Assembly (NCBI RefSeq): GCF_023715505.1
Contig: NZ_JAMBOH010000046.1
Span: forward strand, 1 to 25,216
Source: Neobacillus cucumis
GTDB lineage: Bacteria; Bacillota; Bacilli; Bacillales_B; DSM-18226
DNA: 25,216 nucleotides
Direction: 5' to 3'
Shown here: piece after piece, positions 14,449 to 21,712 of the stretch
Layout of the letters: each line of letters starts with the position of its first letter
Position numbering within the stretch: position 1 is the first letter of the stretch
The notes under the pieces: model-generated
Seen by the model: only the letters and a program-made list of their open reading frames with translations
The model's database searches: none
What the model was told of the DNA's origin: nothing
Made by a program: the position numbers and the translations under genes

Positions 14449-15216
14449 ATGAGGAAAATAATCAGTATGGCAGCTGCTGCATTTATGGGATTAGGTCTTT
14501 TTACGGCATCGGCCGAAGCGGCTACTGTTGTCAATGCAAGTGTATTGAATGTACGTCAAAGTCCCGCTACGAGCTCTATCATCATTGGAAAAGTTACAAA
14601 TGGTCAGGCATTGGACGTGAAAAGTCGTCAGAATGGCTGGCTAAAGATTAGCTATAAAGGTAAAATCGGTTATGTAAGTTCACAATATACAAAAGAAACA
14701 AGCACTACAAATAGCGGAACTACAAGTAGCGGAGGTTATTACGTCAATGCCACTTCTCTGAATGTACGTTCGGGCACCGGAACGAACTACGCCCTGATTG
14801 GCAAGTTAAACAGAGGACAAGCTGTCAGTGTAAAAAAGGATCTTGGAAACGGCTGGTATCAAATTAGTTTTAATGGCCGGAACGGTTATGTAAGTAAGCA
14901 ATATGTAGTGAAACCTGCTGTAAAGGCAGCAGCAGAGTTCATTGTTGAAGCGACGGCTTATACACCGCTGGAATCTTCTAGTGGAATGACCGCGGCAGGC
15001 TACAATATTCGTAAAAATCCAAACATGAAGCTGATTGCAGTAGATCCGAAAGTCATCCCGCTCGGTACCAAAGTCTGGGTAGAAGGCTATGGAGAAGCGG
15101 TTGCAGGCGATACAGGCGGCGCAATAAAAGGACGAAAAATTGATGTACTTTTTCCTACAGTAAAACAAGCTCTTCAATGGGGCCGCAAAAATGTAAAGGT
15201 AAGAATATTAAACTAA
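14449..15216 (+). CDS. Secreted SH3-SH3-3D cell-wall protein (YocH-like)
   Basis: 255 residues. A signal peptide (1-24/25, ending SAEA) is followed by two bacterial SH3 domains (26-82 and 97-153, each with LNVR and NGWxxIS...GYVS motifs) joined by a Ser/Thr-rich linker. The C-terminal 3D domain (164-254) has the three Asp: D199 in IAVDPKVIPLG, D221 in GDTGGAIKG and D232 in KIDV. The 3D fold is the catalytic domain of MltA-like lytic transglycosylases and of stationary-phase wall hydrolases such as YocH; SH3b domains bind peptidoglycan. The protein should act in the wall or medium. The ATG follows tggagga. Confidence 0.93.
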   Translation: MRKIISMAAAAFMGLGLFTASAEAATVVNASVLNVRQSPATSSIIIGKVTNGQALDVKSRQNGWLKISYKGKIGYVSSQYTKETSTTNSGTTSSGGYYVNATSLNVRSGTGTNYALIGKLNRGQAVSVKKDLGNGWYQISFNGRNGYVSKQYVVKPAVKAAAEFIVEATAYTPLESSSGMTAAGYNIRKNPNMKLIAVDPKVIPLGTKVWVEGYGEAVAGDTGGAIKGRKIDVLFPTVKQALQWGRKNVKVRILN

Positions 15217-15226
15217 GAAAACAAAT

Positions 15227-15272
15227 GAGGCTTCCCACTAGTATAACATTTGGGGTCTCTATTTTTTTTTTT
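15227..15272 (+). terminator. Terminator of the SH3-3D gene
   Basis: The stem gag..ccca pairs with tggg..ctc (imperfect, with a bulge) and is followed by eleven T. It lies 11 bases after the stop codon. Confidence 0.65.
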
Positions 15273-15420
15273 CAGATTTTATTGTTGTAATTAGCAATAC
15301 CATCATGATCAACATAAGAACTAACATGACGCCGCTGATATGGTTTCAAGCGTGACAGACTTAATTTAAGAAGGACAGTTACCAATTATTCAAATGATTT
15401 CATGGAAATTTAACGGCAAT

Positions 15421-15459
15421 AAAAAAGGAATAGACCCATCAAGCTCAGGTGTATTCCTT
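15421..15459 (-). terminator. Terminator of CBS copy 2
   Basis: Aaggaata-gacc pairs with ggt-gtattcctt. On the minus strand the stem runs into TTTTTTATTG. It lies about 26 bases past the stop and resembles the terminator of CBS copy 1. Confidence 0.8.
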
Positions 15460-15484
15460 CATCTGATTCACTAAAAAAGATACC

Positions 15485-15907
15485 TTATTGAAGCGGTTGA
15501 GAAATACTACTTAACGCATCCCCAGCTTCGTTGATATGAATGTCAACTGTTGCCAAGTCACCAATCGCACAAATTCCGACCATTTCTCCATTTTGTACTA
15601 CTGGAATACGGCGAATTTGATGATCAGCCATCATTCGAGCACATTCATGGGCATCCGTTTCAGGCGAACAAGTAATAACATCCGATGTCATACAATCATG
15701 ACAATGTACAGAACCACAGTCTTTTTCATCAGCCACACAATTAATAACAATATCACGGTCGGTAATCATGCCTACCACTTTTTTACCTTCACAAATTGGT
15801 ACGGAACCACAATTGATTTCACGCATAATTTTTGCTGCAGCTGTTACAGGATCATGGGGTGTACAGCTTTGTACATTTTTTGACATTATATCTTGTACTA
15901 TTGTCAT
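15485..15907 (-). CDS. Cysteine-rich tandem CBS-domain protein (copy 2)
   Basis: 140 residues, same length and domain plan as the protein at 1121-1543, differing at only a modest number of positions. It keeps all nine Cys of copy 1 and has a tenth at residue 72 (HDCMTSD for HDVMTSD). Differences are mostly conservative (D/N, V/I, L/M), so both copies are under constraint. The ATG is preceded by ggaaggaaaa. Unlike copy 1, it lies 55 bases downstream of the sspH spore gene with no terminator between them, so it may be read from the forespore promoter of sspH. The role is unknown; the usual CBS ligands are adenine nucleotides. Confidence 0.93.
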   Translation of the reverse strand: MTIVQDIMSKNVQSCTPHDPVTAAAKIMREINCGSVPICEGKKVVGMITDRDIVINCVADEKDCGSVHCHDCMTSDVITCSPETDAHECARMMADHQIRRIPVVQNGEMVGICAIGDLATVDIHINEAGDALSSISQPLQ

Positions 15908-15962
15908 TTTATTTTCCTTCCTTTTCTAATAAAAATTGACCGTTTTTGATTATCCCAACTTA

Positions 15963-16142
15963 TTAATGTTCAATTAGATTGGATATAGAAACACTTAGTT
16001 TATCATTTCGATTATCAAGATGATGAATTGTAGCTGTTCCATTTTGTTGATCGACATGTTCAATGTAGACCTGTCTTCCGTTACAGGTTACATTAGCCAT
16101 AATTGGTGAACTTGAAATTTCTTGTGCTCTTTGTGCGTCCAT
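15963..16142 (-). CDS. sspH: H-type small acid-soluble spore protein
   Basis: 59 residues from the chosen ATG. MDAQRAQEISSSPIMANV followed by VYIEHVD and a C-terminal SISNLIEH fit SspH proteins, which bind or coat spore components and are made in the developing forespore under SigG. I chose the ATG at 16142 because aaaaggggtag lies six to ten bases upstream; an in-frame start at 16169 would add nine residues not typical of the family. The CBS copy 2 gene follows after 55 bases. No SigG promoter was assigned with confidence. Confidence 0.88.
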   Translation of the reverse strand: MDAQRAQEISSSPIMANVTCNGRQVYIEHVDQQNGTATIHHLDNRNDKLSVSISNLIEH

Positions 16143-16340
16143 TTTATCTACCCCTTTTTTGATTTGCAAACAAATATAATATTTACATTAGAGAATTCTT
16201 TTATGTGAAAAATCCACTAAGAATGTTTTTATTGTCATTAACAAATGATAAGTATGTATGAAATGTACTTAATGGAGTGTATCTCTTTTTTTAACACTTG
16301 GATTAGTTTGCATGCCCCGACCAATACCTTGGAGGTAATC

Positions 16341-16601
16341 ATGAATAAAGAAAAAATGATAGCAGACGAATTACAACATATGTTTTTAGAAGGTAAGCTA
16401 AAAGGTTTTAAAGAAGAATATATCAATTTCATTACGAGGAAATTAAGAACAGGGGACACAAGTATTGATCAATTAATACAAGAGGATTCCGAATTGAAGG
16501 AAAAAGTGCTGGAAGCTTCGGAACATGTATGGAATCCCGAAATGAATGACAAAAATCACTATAATAAAATTCCTGGAAACTTAAAGGGGATGCATCACTA
16601 A
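16341..16601 (+). CDS. Small helical hypothetical protein
   Basis: 86 residues from the ATG at 16341, which has ttggaggtaatc immediately before it; the reading frame stays open 32 codons upstream, but without a comparable site. The sequence is charged and helical (ADELQHMFLEGKLKGFKEEY, then a KLRTGDTSIDQLIQ segment) with a polar Asn/His-rich tail. It has no signal peptide, membrane segment or Cys pair. I do not recognise a named family. A broken small membrane-protein gene follows on the same strand. Confidence 0.72.
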   Translation: MNKEKMIADELQHMFLEGKLKGFKEEYINFITRKLRTGDTSIDQLIQEDSELKEKVLEASEHVWNPEMNDKNHYNKIPGNLKGMHH

Positions 16602-16622
16602 AAATAAAAAGGATGTAAAAAT

Positions 16623-16706
16623 ATGTCTAAGAAAAATTAAAGGTTAATTAATTTTATAATTGGTATTGCTGTCGTGGTTAACATGACCTACTATGGGAAG
16701 GCTTAA
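16623..16706 (+). pseudogene. Small membrane-protein gene with in-frame stop at codon 6
   Basis: ATG preceded by aaaaaggatg, then Met-Ser-Lys-Lys-Asn and a TAA. The same frame continues for 21 codons, RLINFIIGIAVVVNMTYYGKA, ending in TAA at 16704-16706. A Lys codon changed to TAA would restore a 27-residue single-helix protein. The hydrophobic continuation in frame supports a recent nonsense mutation, but a chance frame of this size is possible. Confidence 0.4.
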
Positions 16707-16760
16707 CATAAAAAGATTTTTCAAAGCATCCCTCTTTATTGTTTTGTTTGAAGGCTATTA

Positions 16761-17091
16761 ATGTTCAATTTGGAAAAAAAGAAAATGGTGGGTTTTTTAC
16801 AATAAACCAAAATCGTATGTTACAAACGAATTTCCTTTTAATATTGGTCCGTTTCTTATAAGTTCTATGTCGATATTAAAGTGGGCGTATGGAAGTTTTA
16901 AAAGGTACATATTAATTAATGCCATTGTAGATGGTTTATTCGCTTTTATTTTAGTAAGGATAACAGAGAAATTAAAAGTTGCTAAATTAGTTCGATTAAA
17001 TAATTTTCAATTTTTCCTTTATTTCTTTTACAAGGCTTTTTTGTTATATGGATTTCAATATATGTTTGAGGGTAAATCAGCACAGCATTAA
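16761..17091 (+). pseudogene. Frameshifted small membrane-protein gene
   Basis: From the ATG at 16761 the frame reads MFNLEKKK and soon stops. Removing one A from the A7 run at 16774-16780 joins it to KWWVFYNKPKSYVTNEFPF and on into the open frame ending at 17091, giving about 110 residues with hydrophobic helices around SMSILKWAYGSF, INAIVDGLFAFIL and FFLYFFYKAFLLYG. The internal ATG at 16867 has no ribosome binding site and would drop a conserved-looking N-terminus. I read this as one gene with a +1 frameshift; phase variation at the A run or a sequencing error would look the same. Confidence 0.6.
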
Positions 17092-17146
17092 GTAAGAGAC
17101 TTGTGAAATAATTCATTTAAATTAATGGTGGCTAGAGTTAACCAAA

Positions 17147-17256
17147 ATAAAAGGCCTGTTAATGAATAACCACCCTTTTATGTACATATTCAATTAGGCT
17201 TAGATCTTTGGTTTTGTTAGCGGAATGTTTATAATTCGACTGTCTGACTCACTTTG
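17147..17256 (-). pseudogene. Remnant of a paralogue of the secreted protein at 21713
   Basis: 17147-17234 closely matches 21627-21716, the terminator, 3' flank and stop region of the secreted-protein gene (for example ttatgtacatattcaattagg and tttgttagcggaatgttta). Next to it, on the minus strand, is a short stretch coding KVSQTVEL that matches KVNQTVEV of that protein, fused almost directly to a stop. About 300 bases of the C-terminal coding part are missing, and the upstream part is replaced by the REP-like palindrome. Confidence 0.7.
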
Positions 17257-17315
17257 GAAAGCGGGGAGGGTTCTATTGCTTCTTTGGAAGCAGGAGAACC
17301 GTCCCCGCGCTTCCC
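17256..17315. repeat. REP-like palindrome, copy 2
   Basis: Ggaaagcggggagggttct (17256-17274) pairs with agaaccgtccccgcgcttcc (17295-17314). A nested stem gcttc/gaagc lies in the loop. It shares the core with copy 1 at 14277-14330. It forms the 3' end of the neighbouring minus-strand gene, where it encodes the last ~14 residues, and interrupts the secreted-protein remnant on its other side. Confidence 0.75.
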
Positions 17316-17551
17316 GTCACGATTAACATAAGAATTAAAATACCACCGCTAATGTAGTATTGATAATTAGGTTTATAACCAAAATGATTGAATATAAAAA
17401 AAGAGAAAATGAACAATAGGGATAAAAATAGTTCAAAAATGAATGTAAGGATAAAAAATAATAGATAGGGAATAACCACCTCTTTATGAGGCACGTGTTG
17501 TAAAGTTAGGGCTTCCCAACATAAATCTGCTAATTTATTTAGTTTCCTCAT
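17273..17551 (-). CDS. Small two-helix membrane protein with repeat-derived C-terminus
   Basis: 92 residues from the ATG at 17551 (agaggtgg five bases upstream; an in-frame GTG at 17560 lies inside that site). The polar N-terminus RKLNKLADLCWEALTLQ is followed by two strong membrane helices at about 28-56 and 68-81. The final residues, GSAGTVLLLPKKQ, come from the REP-like palindrome, so the original C-terminus has probably been replaced. No family recognised. It may be expressed as an altered protein or be on its way to becoming a pseudogene. Confidence 0.55.
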   Translation of the reverse strand: MRKLNKLADLCWEALTLQHVPHKEVVIPYLLFFILTFIFELFLSLLFIFSFFIFNHFGYKPNYQYYISGGILILMLIVTGSAGTVLLLPKKQ

Positions 17552-17712
17552 TTTTACCACCTCTATTAATCCTCATATTTCTCTTCTCAGTTTTGACAAT
17601 ATTATTAGTTTCATAACAATAAATTATTATTTTTGTCTCTTCACCAAATTCTGTGGTTTACACTCAATTCCAGAAATAAGTTAGCTAGATTGGTGCCCAA
17701 TCTATGGTAACT

Positions 17713-17815
17713 CCTTCATCAGCTTACAGACCACAAAGTTGGTAGAATGGAAGCTGTCAAGTGCTTTCCTTGACGGCTTCCATTCTACCAACTATCCTGT
17801 AAAAAGCTGAAGAAG
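17713..17815. repeat. Long hairpin inside the insertion sequence
   Basis: 25-base arms, agttggtagaatggaagc plus tgtcaag (17737-17761) and its complement (17769-17793), differ at one position. A second layer pairs cttcatcagctt-acag (17713-17728) with ctgtaaaaagctgaagaag (17797-17815). It starts eight bases past the transposase stop. It lacks a T-run, so it could end transcription inefficiently, block read-in from outside, or serve transposition. Confidence 0.8.
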
Positions 17816-17822
17816 GATGTGG

Positions 17823-19016
17823 TTAGGCAACCTGATTTTTATAAGTTTTTCCTGTACACTCCAAAAATACACGTAGTCTAAATCTTTCTAGATTTCTAAA
17901 TCCAAAGGCACGTCTTTTAATGTTTTTAATCTTATGGTTAGTACCTTCTATCCGACCATTTGTAAATGGAGTAAGAAAGTATTGGAGAATCTGTGCCTTC
18001 CAGTTTTCTACGGTTTTAGCCACTTGATGAAAAGCAGGAAATGGACTGCTCCATGCTAGCTGGATCCATTCTTCTAAGAGTGATTCACCTGTATCATAAT
18101 CAGGTGCTTTGTACACATCTCTGAATAACTCTTTAAGGTAGTAGGCATAAGACAACTCTAGGTGCTCTTCGAGCACGTCGTCTAGTCGTTGCTTTTGATA
18201 AGGTGTTAACTTTTCAGTACCCTTTAAGAGTATGAAACGACCCTTTTTCAAGGCAGGAAACTTCTTTCTTACTTGATCTAGCGCATGAGTTACCTTTTGC
18301 ACCACATGATACTTATCAACCACAATACAGGTCTCAGGAAATGCTGATTTCACAGCTTTATGGAAGGGATCCCACATATCGATAACAACTGTATGAACGA
18401 ATTTATTTGAAAGGATATTCTTCGTTAAAAGTAATTGAGTAGAATCGTAACTACGCTGATGTTCCATACCCAACACACATCCGGTTTTCGCATCCATAAG
18501 AACAGTCTCGTATCGGTGACCTTTTCGAACAGCGATTTCATCAAGGCTAAGAACTAACTTGTTGTTTTCTAAAACACTTTCAAGGTGTTCTAAATGTTTC
18601 ATTTCTTTTTCTTTAGCTATGGAATAAAAAATTCTCTCAACCGTGGTATAAGGCACTTTTTCCTTTCGACTAACGTCTTGAATAGTGGAGCCGTTGCACA
18701 TTTCGTATAAATATTCTCTGTATCTGTTGGTTTGTTGTTTATTAGATCCAATTGATTTAAAGGATTGTGAAAATACCGCATTACAATTGTGACAACGGTA
18801 CCTATTAACTTTTACAAAAAGGTAAAGAGGCTTTCCTAAGACAGATAAGTCACGAACCTTTCTTGTCCGCCAGTCATGGACATGACTGGCAGGAAAGCCA
18901 CAGCAAGAACAATGTTCCTCAGTCGTACTTTTCTCTACGTGTAAGGGATTACAATCTTCAAGAAATACTTGTTTAACAACTTCAAATTCTGGCAAATCTA
19001 GTGATACGGAAAACAC
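17823..19016 (-). CDS. ISL3-family transposase
   Basis: 397 residues, full length for the family. N-terminal zinc finger Cys36, Cys38/39 and Cys75, Cys78 (HCSCCGF, RCHNCNAVF) with an intervening DWR..VRDLSV motif, then a helix-turn-helix near 105-130. The DDE catalytic residues are Asp159 in SLDEIAV, Asp213 in VVIDMWDPFHKAV and Glu357 in NGRIEGTNHKIK. The last motif, followed by RRAFGFRNLERFRLR, is diagnostic of ISL3. The start is GTG with aggagggt five bases upstream. The gene appears intact, so the element may still be mobile. Confidence 0.96.
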   Translation of the reverse strand: MFSVSLDLPEFEVVKQVFLEDCNPLHVEKSTTEEHCSCCGFPASHVHDWRTRKVRDLSVLGKPLYLFVKVNRYRCHNCNAVFSQSFKSIGSNKQQTNRYREYLYEMCNGSTIQDVSRKEKVPYTTVERIFYSIAKEKEMKHLEHLESVLENNKLVLSLDEIAVRKGHRYETVLMDAKTGCVLGMEHQRSYDSTQLLLTKNILSNKFVHTVVIDMWDPFHKAVKSAFPETCIVVDKYHVVQKVTHALDQVRKKFPALKKGRFILLKGTEKLTPYQKQRLDDVLEEHLELSYAYYLKELFRDVYKAPDYDTGESLLEEWIQLAWSSPFPAFHQVAKTVENWKAQILQYFLTPFTNGRIEGTNHKIKNIKRRAFGFRNLERFRLRVFLECTGKTYKNQVA

Positions 19017-19201
19017 TTTCAGACCCTCCTGTTATGTTTAGTCGGCGCTAACATTATTGCCAGGAATCTGTGAGTGTTTTCATTTTTTTTTGTTAAATCA
19101 CAAAATGTGGTGATGAATCTTATTTTTTAACTGATGTTTGAGGCAGCGTAAAGGCATTATTGAAAACGAGTAATACATAAATATGTAAAAACTCGTTAAA
19201 A

Positions 19202-19231
19202 AAGAGCATTGCTTACCAAAGCAATACTCTT
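19202..19231 (-). terminator. Terminator of the MerR-like gene
   Basis: Aagagcattgctt pairs with aagcaatactctt (13-bp arms, one mismatch). On the minus strand it is followed by TTTTT. A second inverted repeat, aacgagt/actcgtt, lies next to it at about 19164-19196. Confidence 0.85.
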
Positions 19232-19284
19232 ATCAATTAATGAGGGGTATTAATTTATAGCATGCCTATTGCCCGACTTCAATC

Positions 19285-19836
19285 TCATTTCCACCACTTC
19301 CACCATTTCTTCTGACTGGCGGCTGCAATCTGCATTCTTGTTTCTTCCTCAATTTTGCCTCGTTCTACGATAATTTGCTCTGTACGTTTTATATAATTTA
19401 AAATTTGATTAAGCTTCTCTTCTTGAGATGCTTCCCGCACTGCCTTTTCTTTCAAATGTACGAGTAAATCTAAGTTTACTTGCTCCAAATGTTCGATACG
19501 GCCTAATAACTCTTCATGGTTGCAATCCTGCTTAATATCCGGCTCGTTAGTCGTCTCTAACGGTACTGGTTCCGCAGCAGTTTCCGTGCTATCTTTTTCA
19601 GAAACAATTGTCATCACAGATATAGCTGCCTGTTCCAAAGGCACGCCGTCTTGCTTACTGAACTCTATTAATTGGCGGAGAGTGCTAACATCTTTATCAA
19701 AATATCCTCTGTGTCCTTTTGTATTACGGTGAATAGGATACCCATGGCCTTCTAAGAGAGTGGCATACTTCCGTAAAGTACTGCTATCTATTCCGAGCAA
19801 GTCTTGGACGTATTTAGGTGAATATATTTCACTCAA
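19285..19836 (-). CDS. MerR-like HTH/coiled-coil protein (DUF3967/RacA-like)
   Basis: 183 residues. N-terminal winged HTH of MerR type (SPKYVQDLLGIDSSTLRKYA, then HRGYFDKDVSTLRQLIEF), an acidic linker (85-105), a coiled coil (about 108-170) and a Trp-rich basic tail ending KKWWKWWK. This layout is that of DUF3967-type proteins common on Bacillus cereus group plasmids, and resembles the chromosome-anchoring protein RacA (DNA-binding head, coiled coil). The basic aromatic tail could touch membrane or DNA. TTG start with ggaggtg seven bases upstream; no better start exists. It sits next to the insertion sequence, which fits acquired DNA. Confidence 0.8.
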   Translation of the reverse strand: MSEIYSPKYVQDLLGIDSSTLRKYATLLEGHGYPIHRNTKGHRGYFDKDVSTLRQLIEFSKQDGVPLEQAAISVMTIVSEKDSTETAAEPVPLETTNEPDIKQDCNHEELLGRIEHLEQVNLDLLVHLKEKAVREASQEEKLNQILNYIKRTEQIIVERGKIEEETRMQIAAASQKKWWKWWK

Positions 19837-20081
19837 AACATTACACCTCCGCTAGAAACTTTTAAATATACTATTTTTACTTTGGGCTAGATAAAGCCAT
19901 TATAACAAAGAAAATTTTTGAAGTTTGTCGAACGAATAGAGAGTAAACTATTTTTAAAAGGAATGTTAACTAGACTTAATAAAAGAATAAAAAGAAGGTG
20001 AGCTGGACTTGGCAGGTTATTAGTTTAAGGAGGAAATAACTACTTTATATGAAATTTTCCAATAAATTTAGAAGCTAATTA
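19837..20081. other. Intergenic stretch with orphan ribosome-binding-like sites
   Basis: Two strong Shine-Dalgarno-like sequences, aaggtgag (19995-20002) and aaggagga (20027-20034), are not followed by any frame longer than about eight codons. The first precedes TTG-GCA-GGT-TAT-TAG, possibly the stump of a small sporulation-type gene. No other element recognised. Confidence 0.35.
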
Positions 20082-20114
20082 AACATATACCCTCACTAAT
20101 GAGGGGTATATGTT
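20082..20114 (-). terminator. Hairpin at the end of the DUF3231 gene
   Basis: Aacatataccctc pairs with gaggggtatatgtt; the right arm overlaps the TAA of the DUF3231 gene. The minus-strand tail is only TTTAATTAG, so termination may be weak. Confidence 0.6.
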
Positions 20115-21117
20115 ATTTATCTTGTGCAAGTTCATTTCTATTGGGAGCAAGTGGTGGCTGTTCTAACCACTTGTTTTCCACCATAATATCGAACCAGTTT
20201 TTTGTCATGGCTAATGTTTTTAGAATTGTTTTTTCATAAACGACGGCTAGGTCTGTTCGCATGGCTCCTGCTAGACCTGTCCCGTAATATACTTGAGCAG
20301 TTTGAGCCAAGAAACCCATATGATACAACATTAATTTATCTGAAAAGGGAGATTCTTTTGACGTTGTAACCTCTGATTCCCACGACATTGGAACTGGCAA
20401 ATTATCCTTGTGCATAATTTTTGAAAGGGCTTGTATGTTTTCATCTGCCGCTTTTTCTAATTCCTCAAAAAACTTTCTTACTTCTTTCAATTCAGTGACT
20501 TGGCTGAATCCGATTGAAAGAGTTTTTGCCATAATGCTCTTTTTAATGTTAAGAGAAAGACTGATTAATTCTGTAGCAGATAAAAGTCTCCCTTTTCCGA
20601 AGAATCCATCTGCAAAATCTTTAGTAGAAATAAATTCAGGGCTCTCGTTAGGATAAAAATAGGGGTCTCTTTGGAATTTTCCTTTTTTAAGCAATAACTC
20701 AATGGTTAAATCGTACATTCTTTTTGCATCATTATCACATGAATTGTAAAATTCCCGTAAGTCCTTTCTGACAGAAACACTTAAAGCAGTTGTATGTCCC
20801 AACAAACCATTTATAGTCATAATATGTAAATAATTTAAGCAGAATGTGTCAGAAAACAATCTCTCTGCACTCTTATTAAGGTCGGACTCAGTAAACCCAA
20901 TGGGAACTGGAAATCCCTCTTTCTCAATGAAGGAAACAAGCTGCTTCTTTTGCTTTTCCCATGTCTCAATCGCTATTTCAAAAACTTTTTTTATTGATTC
21001 GTCTTCCAAAATAGAAATCATATACCTATTTACGATCTCGGTCATTGTTCCGTTTACATACTCACCCCATAGTGTTCCTATTTCGGAAGATGTAAGTTTT
21101 AAATTATCATATTCCAT
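20113..21117 (-). CDS. DUF3231 family protein (two ferritin-like repeats)
   Basis: 334 residues with two tandem ~165-residue repeats. Matching segments are GFPVPIGF and NLPVPMSW, and FSDTFCLNYLHIMTINGLLG and FSDKLMLYHMGFLAQTAQVY, each followed by R.DL..(F/V)Y. This duplicated four-helix layout fits DUF3231, a family found in spore formers and related by fold to coat-F/ferritin-like proteins; biochemical role unknown. It is probably soluble, with no signal peptide. The ATG follows gaggtgag by five bases. It is monocistronic, with a hairpin overlapping its stop. Confidence 0.88.
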   Translation of the reverse strand: MEYDNLKLTSSEIGTLWGEYVNGTMTEIVNRYMISILEDESIKKVFEIAIETWEKQKKQLVSFIEKEGFPVPIGFTESDLNKSAERLFSDTFCLNYLHIMTINGLLGHTTALSVSVRKDLREFYNSCDNDAKRMYDLTIELLLKKGKFQRDPYFYPNESPEFISTKDFADGFFGKGRLLSATELISLSLNIKKSIMAKTLSIGFSQVTELKEVRKFFEELEKAADENIQALSKIMHKDNLPVPMSWESEVTTSKESPFSDKLMLYHMGFLAQTAQVYYGTGLAGAMRTDLAVVYEKTILKTLAMTKNWFDIMVENKWLEQPPLAPNRNELAQDK

Positions 21118-21461
21118 TTGTTCTCACCTCTGATGTATTTTTTACTGATACAGAAATAGATATGCATTTCTTTGGACTGAAATATTTTAGAAGATAATCG
21201 TTCAGCAGTACTTTGTTGAACTACGAGTGCCATAGTTTTATTAGATAAATGGCTTATTTATTAATGAGGGAGGCTTGTGTAAGTGAGTTTTAAAGCCTCC
21301 AATTTGCGTCTTAAGTGATTTTGACTATCCAGGTTGTAAAAATATATAGTGGGAATAAGTGTGTTATGAACGTGTCTGTCTGTGACGAGTTCTAACGACG
21401 AATGGGTTTGAGGAATTTCTCTGAACGACATAATTTTTATTTTAGAAGGGAAAACGAAAAC
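21118..21461. other. Intergenic stretch before the YdhG relic
   Basis: Contains the inverted repeat ggaggctt/aagcctcc (21269-21300) without a T-run, and frames too short or broken to be genes. The part after about 21400 stays open into the relic at 21462 but has no start. No promoter assigned. Confidence 0.35.
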
Positions 21462-21615
21462 TTGGAAGTTTTTGCAACAATATTTAGCGAAGATTGGTAA
21501 CCCGCAACATCGGGCCCGAACGGAAGAAGTTTTGGTCTGGGTATTTAAGAATTTTCCAAATTTAATGGCAAAAAATGCGTGGAATCAGTCTATGTTTACC
21601 GATCACGGCACATAA
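21462..21615 (+). pseudogene. Relic of a YdhG-type (DUF1801) gene
   Basis: From the TTG at 21462 one frame gives MEVFA; a +1 shift (an extra A near 21476) continues as QYLAKIGNPQHRARTEEV, then WVFKNFPNLMAKNAWNQSMF and TDHGT, ending in TAA. These motifs (HxARTEEVL, WNQxMFTDHGT) are those of the YdhG/Fra-like DUF1801 proteins proposed as iron chaperones, which from memory run on for about 70 more residues after TDHGT. So only the N-terminal half remains, and it is frameshifted. The break lies just before the terminator region of the secreted-protein gene. Confidence 0.75.
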
Positions 21616-21630
21616 GATTAGCTACAAAAT

Positions 21631-21660
21631 AAAAGGTCGGTTAATGTTAACCGGCCTTTT
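21631..21660 (-). terminator. Terminator of the secreted-protein gene (bidirectional)
   Basis: Aaaaggtcggttaa and ttaaccggcctttt form a 14-bp stem with one G-T pair and a 2-base loop. T-runs on both strands make it bidirectional. A decayed copy is at 17150-17180. Confidence 0.88.
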
Positions 21661-21712
21661 ATGTACATATTCAATTAGGATTTAGGTTTTTTAGATTTTG
21701 TTAGCGGAATGT

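Larger units (their letters stand above)
17655..19082 (-). mobile_element. ISL3-family insertion sequence (~1.43 kb)
   Basis: The transposase gene is flanked by imperfect inverted ends. The left end, ggtttACACTCA..ATTCC.G.AATAA..TTAGC (17655-17686), matches the complement of the right end, gctaacattattgccaggaatctgtgagtgt (19047-19077). Outer limits are estimated within a few bases. No 8-bp target duplication is obvious (flanks aattctgt and a T-rich tract), so the insertion may be old or rearranged. It contains a long hairpin downstream of the transposase gene. Confidence 0.8.

Noticed and set aside
14268..14651. 127-codon plus-strand frame
   Set aside because: It starts in the REP-like palindrome and overlaps the SH3-3D gene out of frame; the latter has the signal peptide and ribosome binding site.
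21269..21300. Ggaggctt/aagcctcc hairpin as a terminator
   Set aside because: The loop is 16 bases and no T-run follows on either strand.
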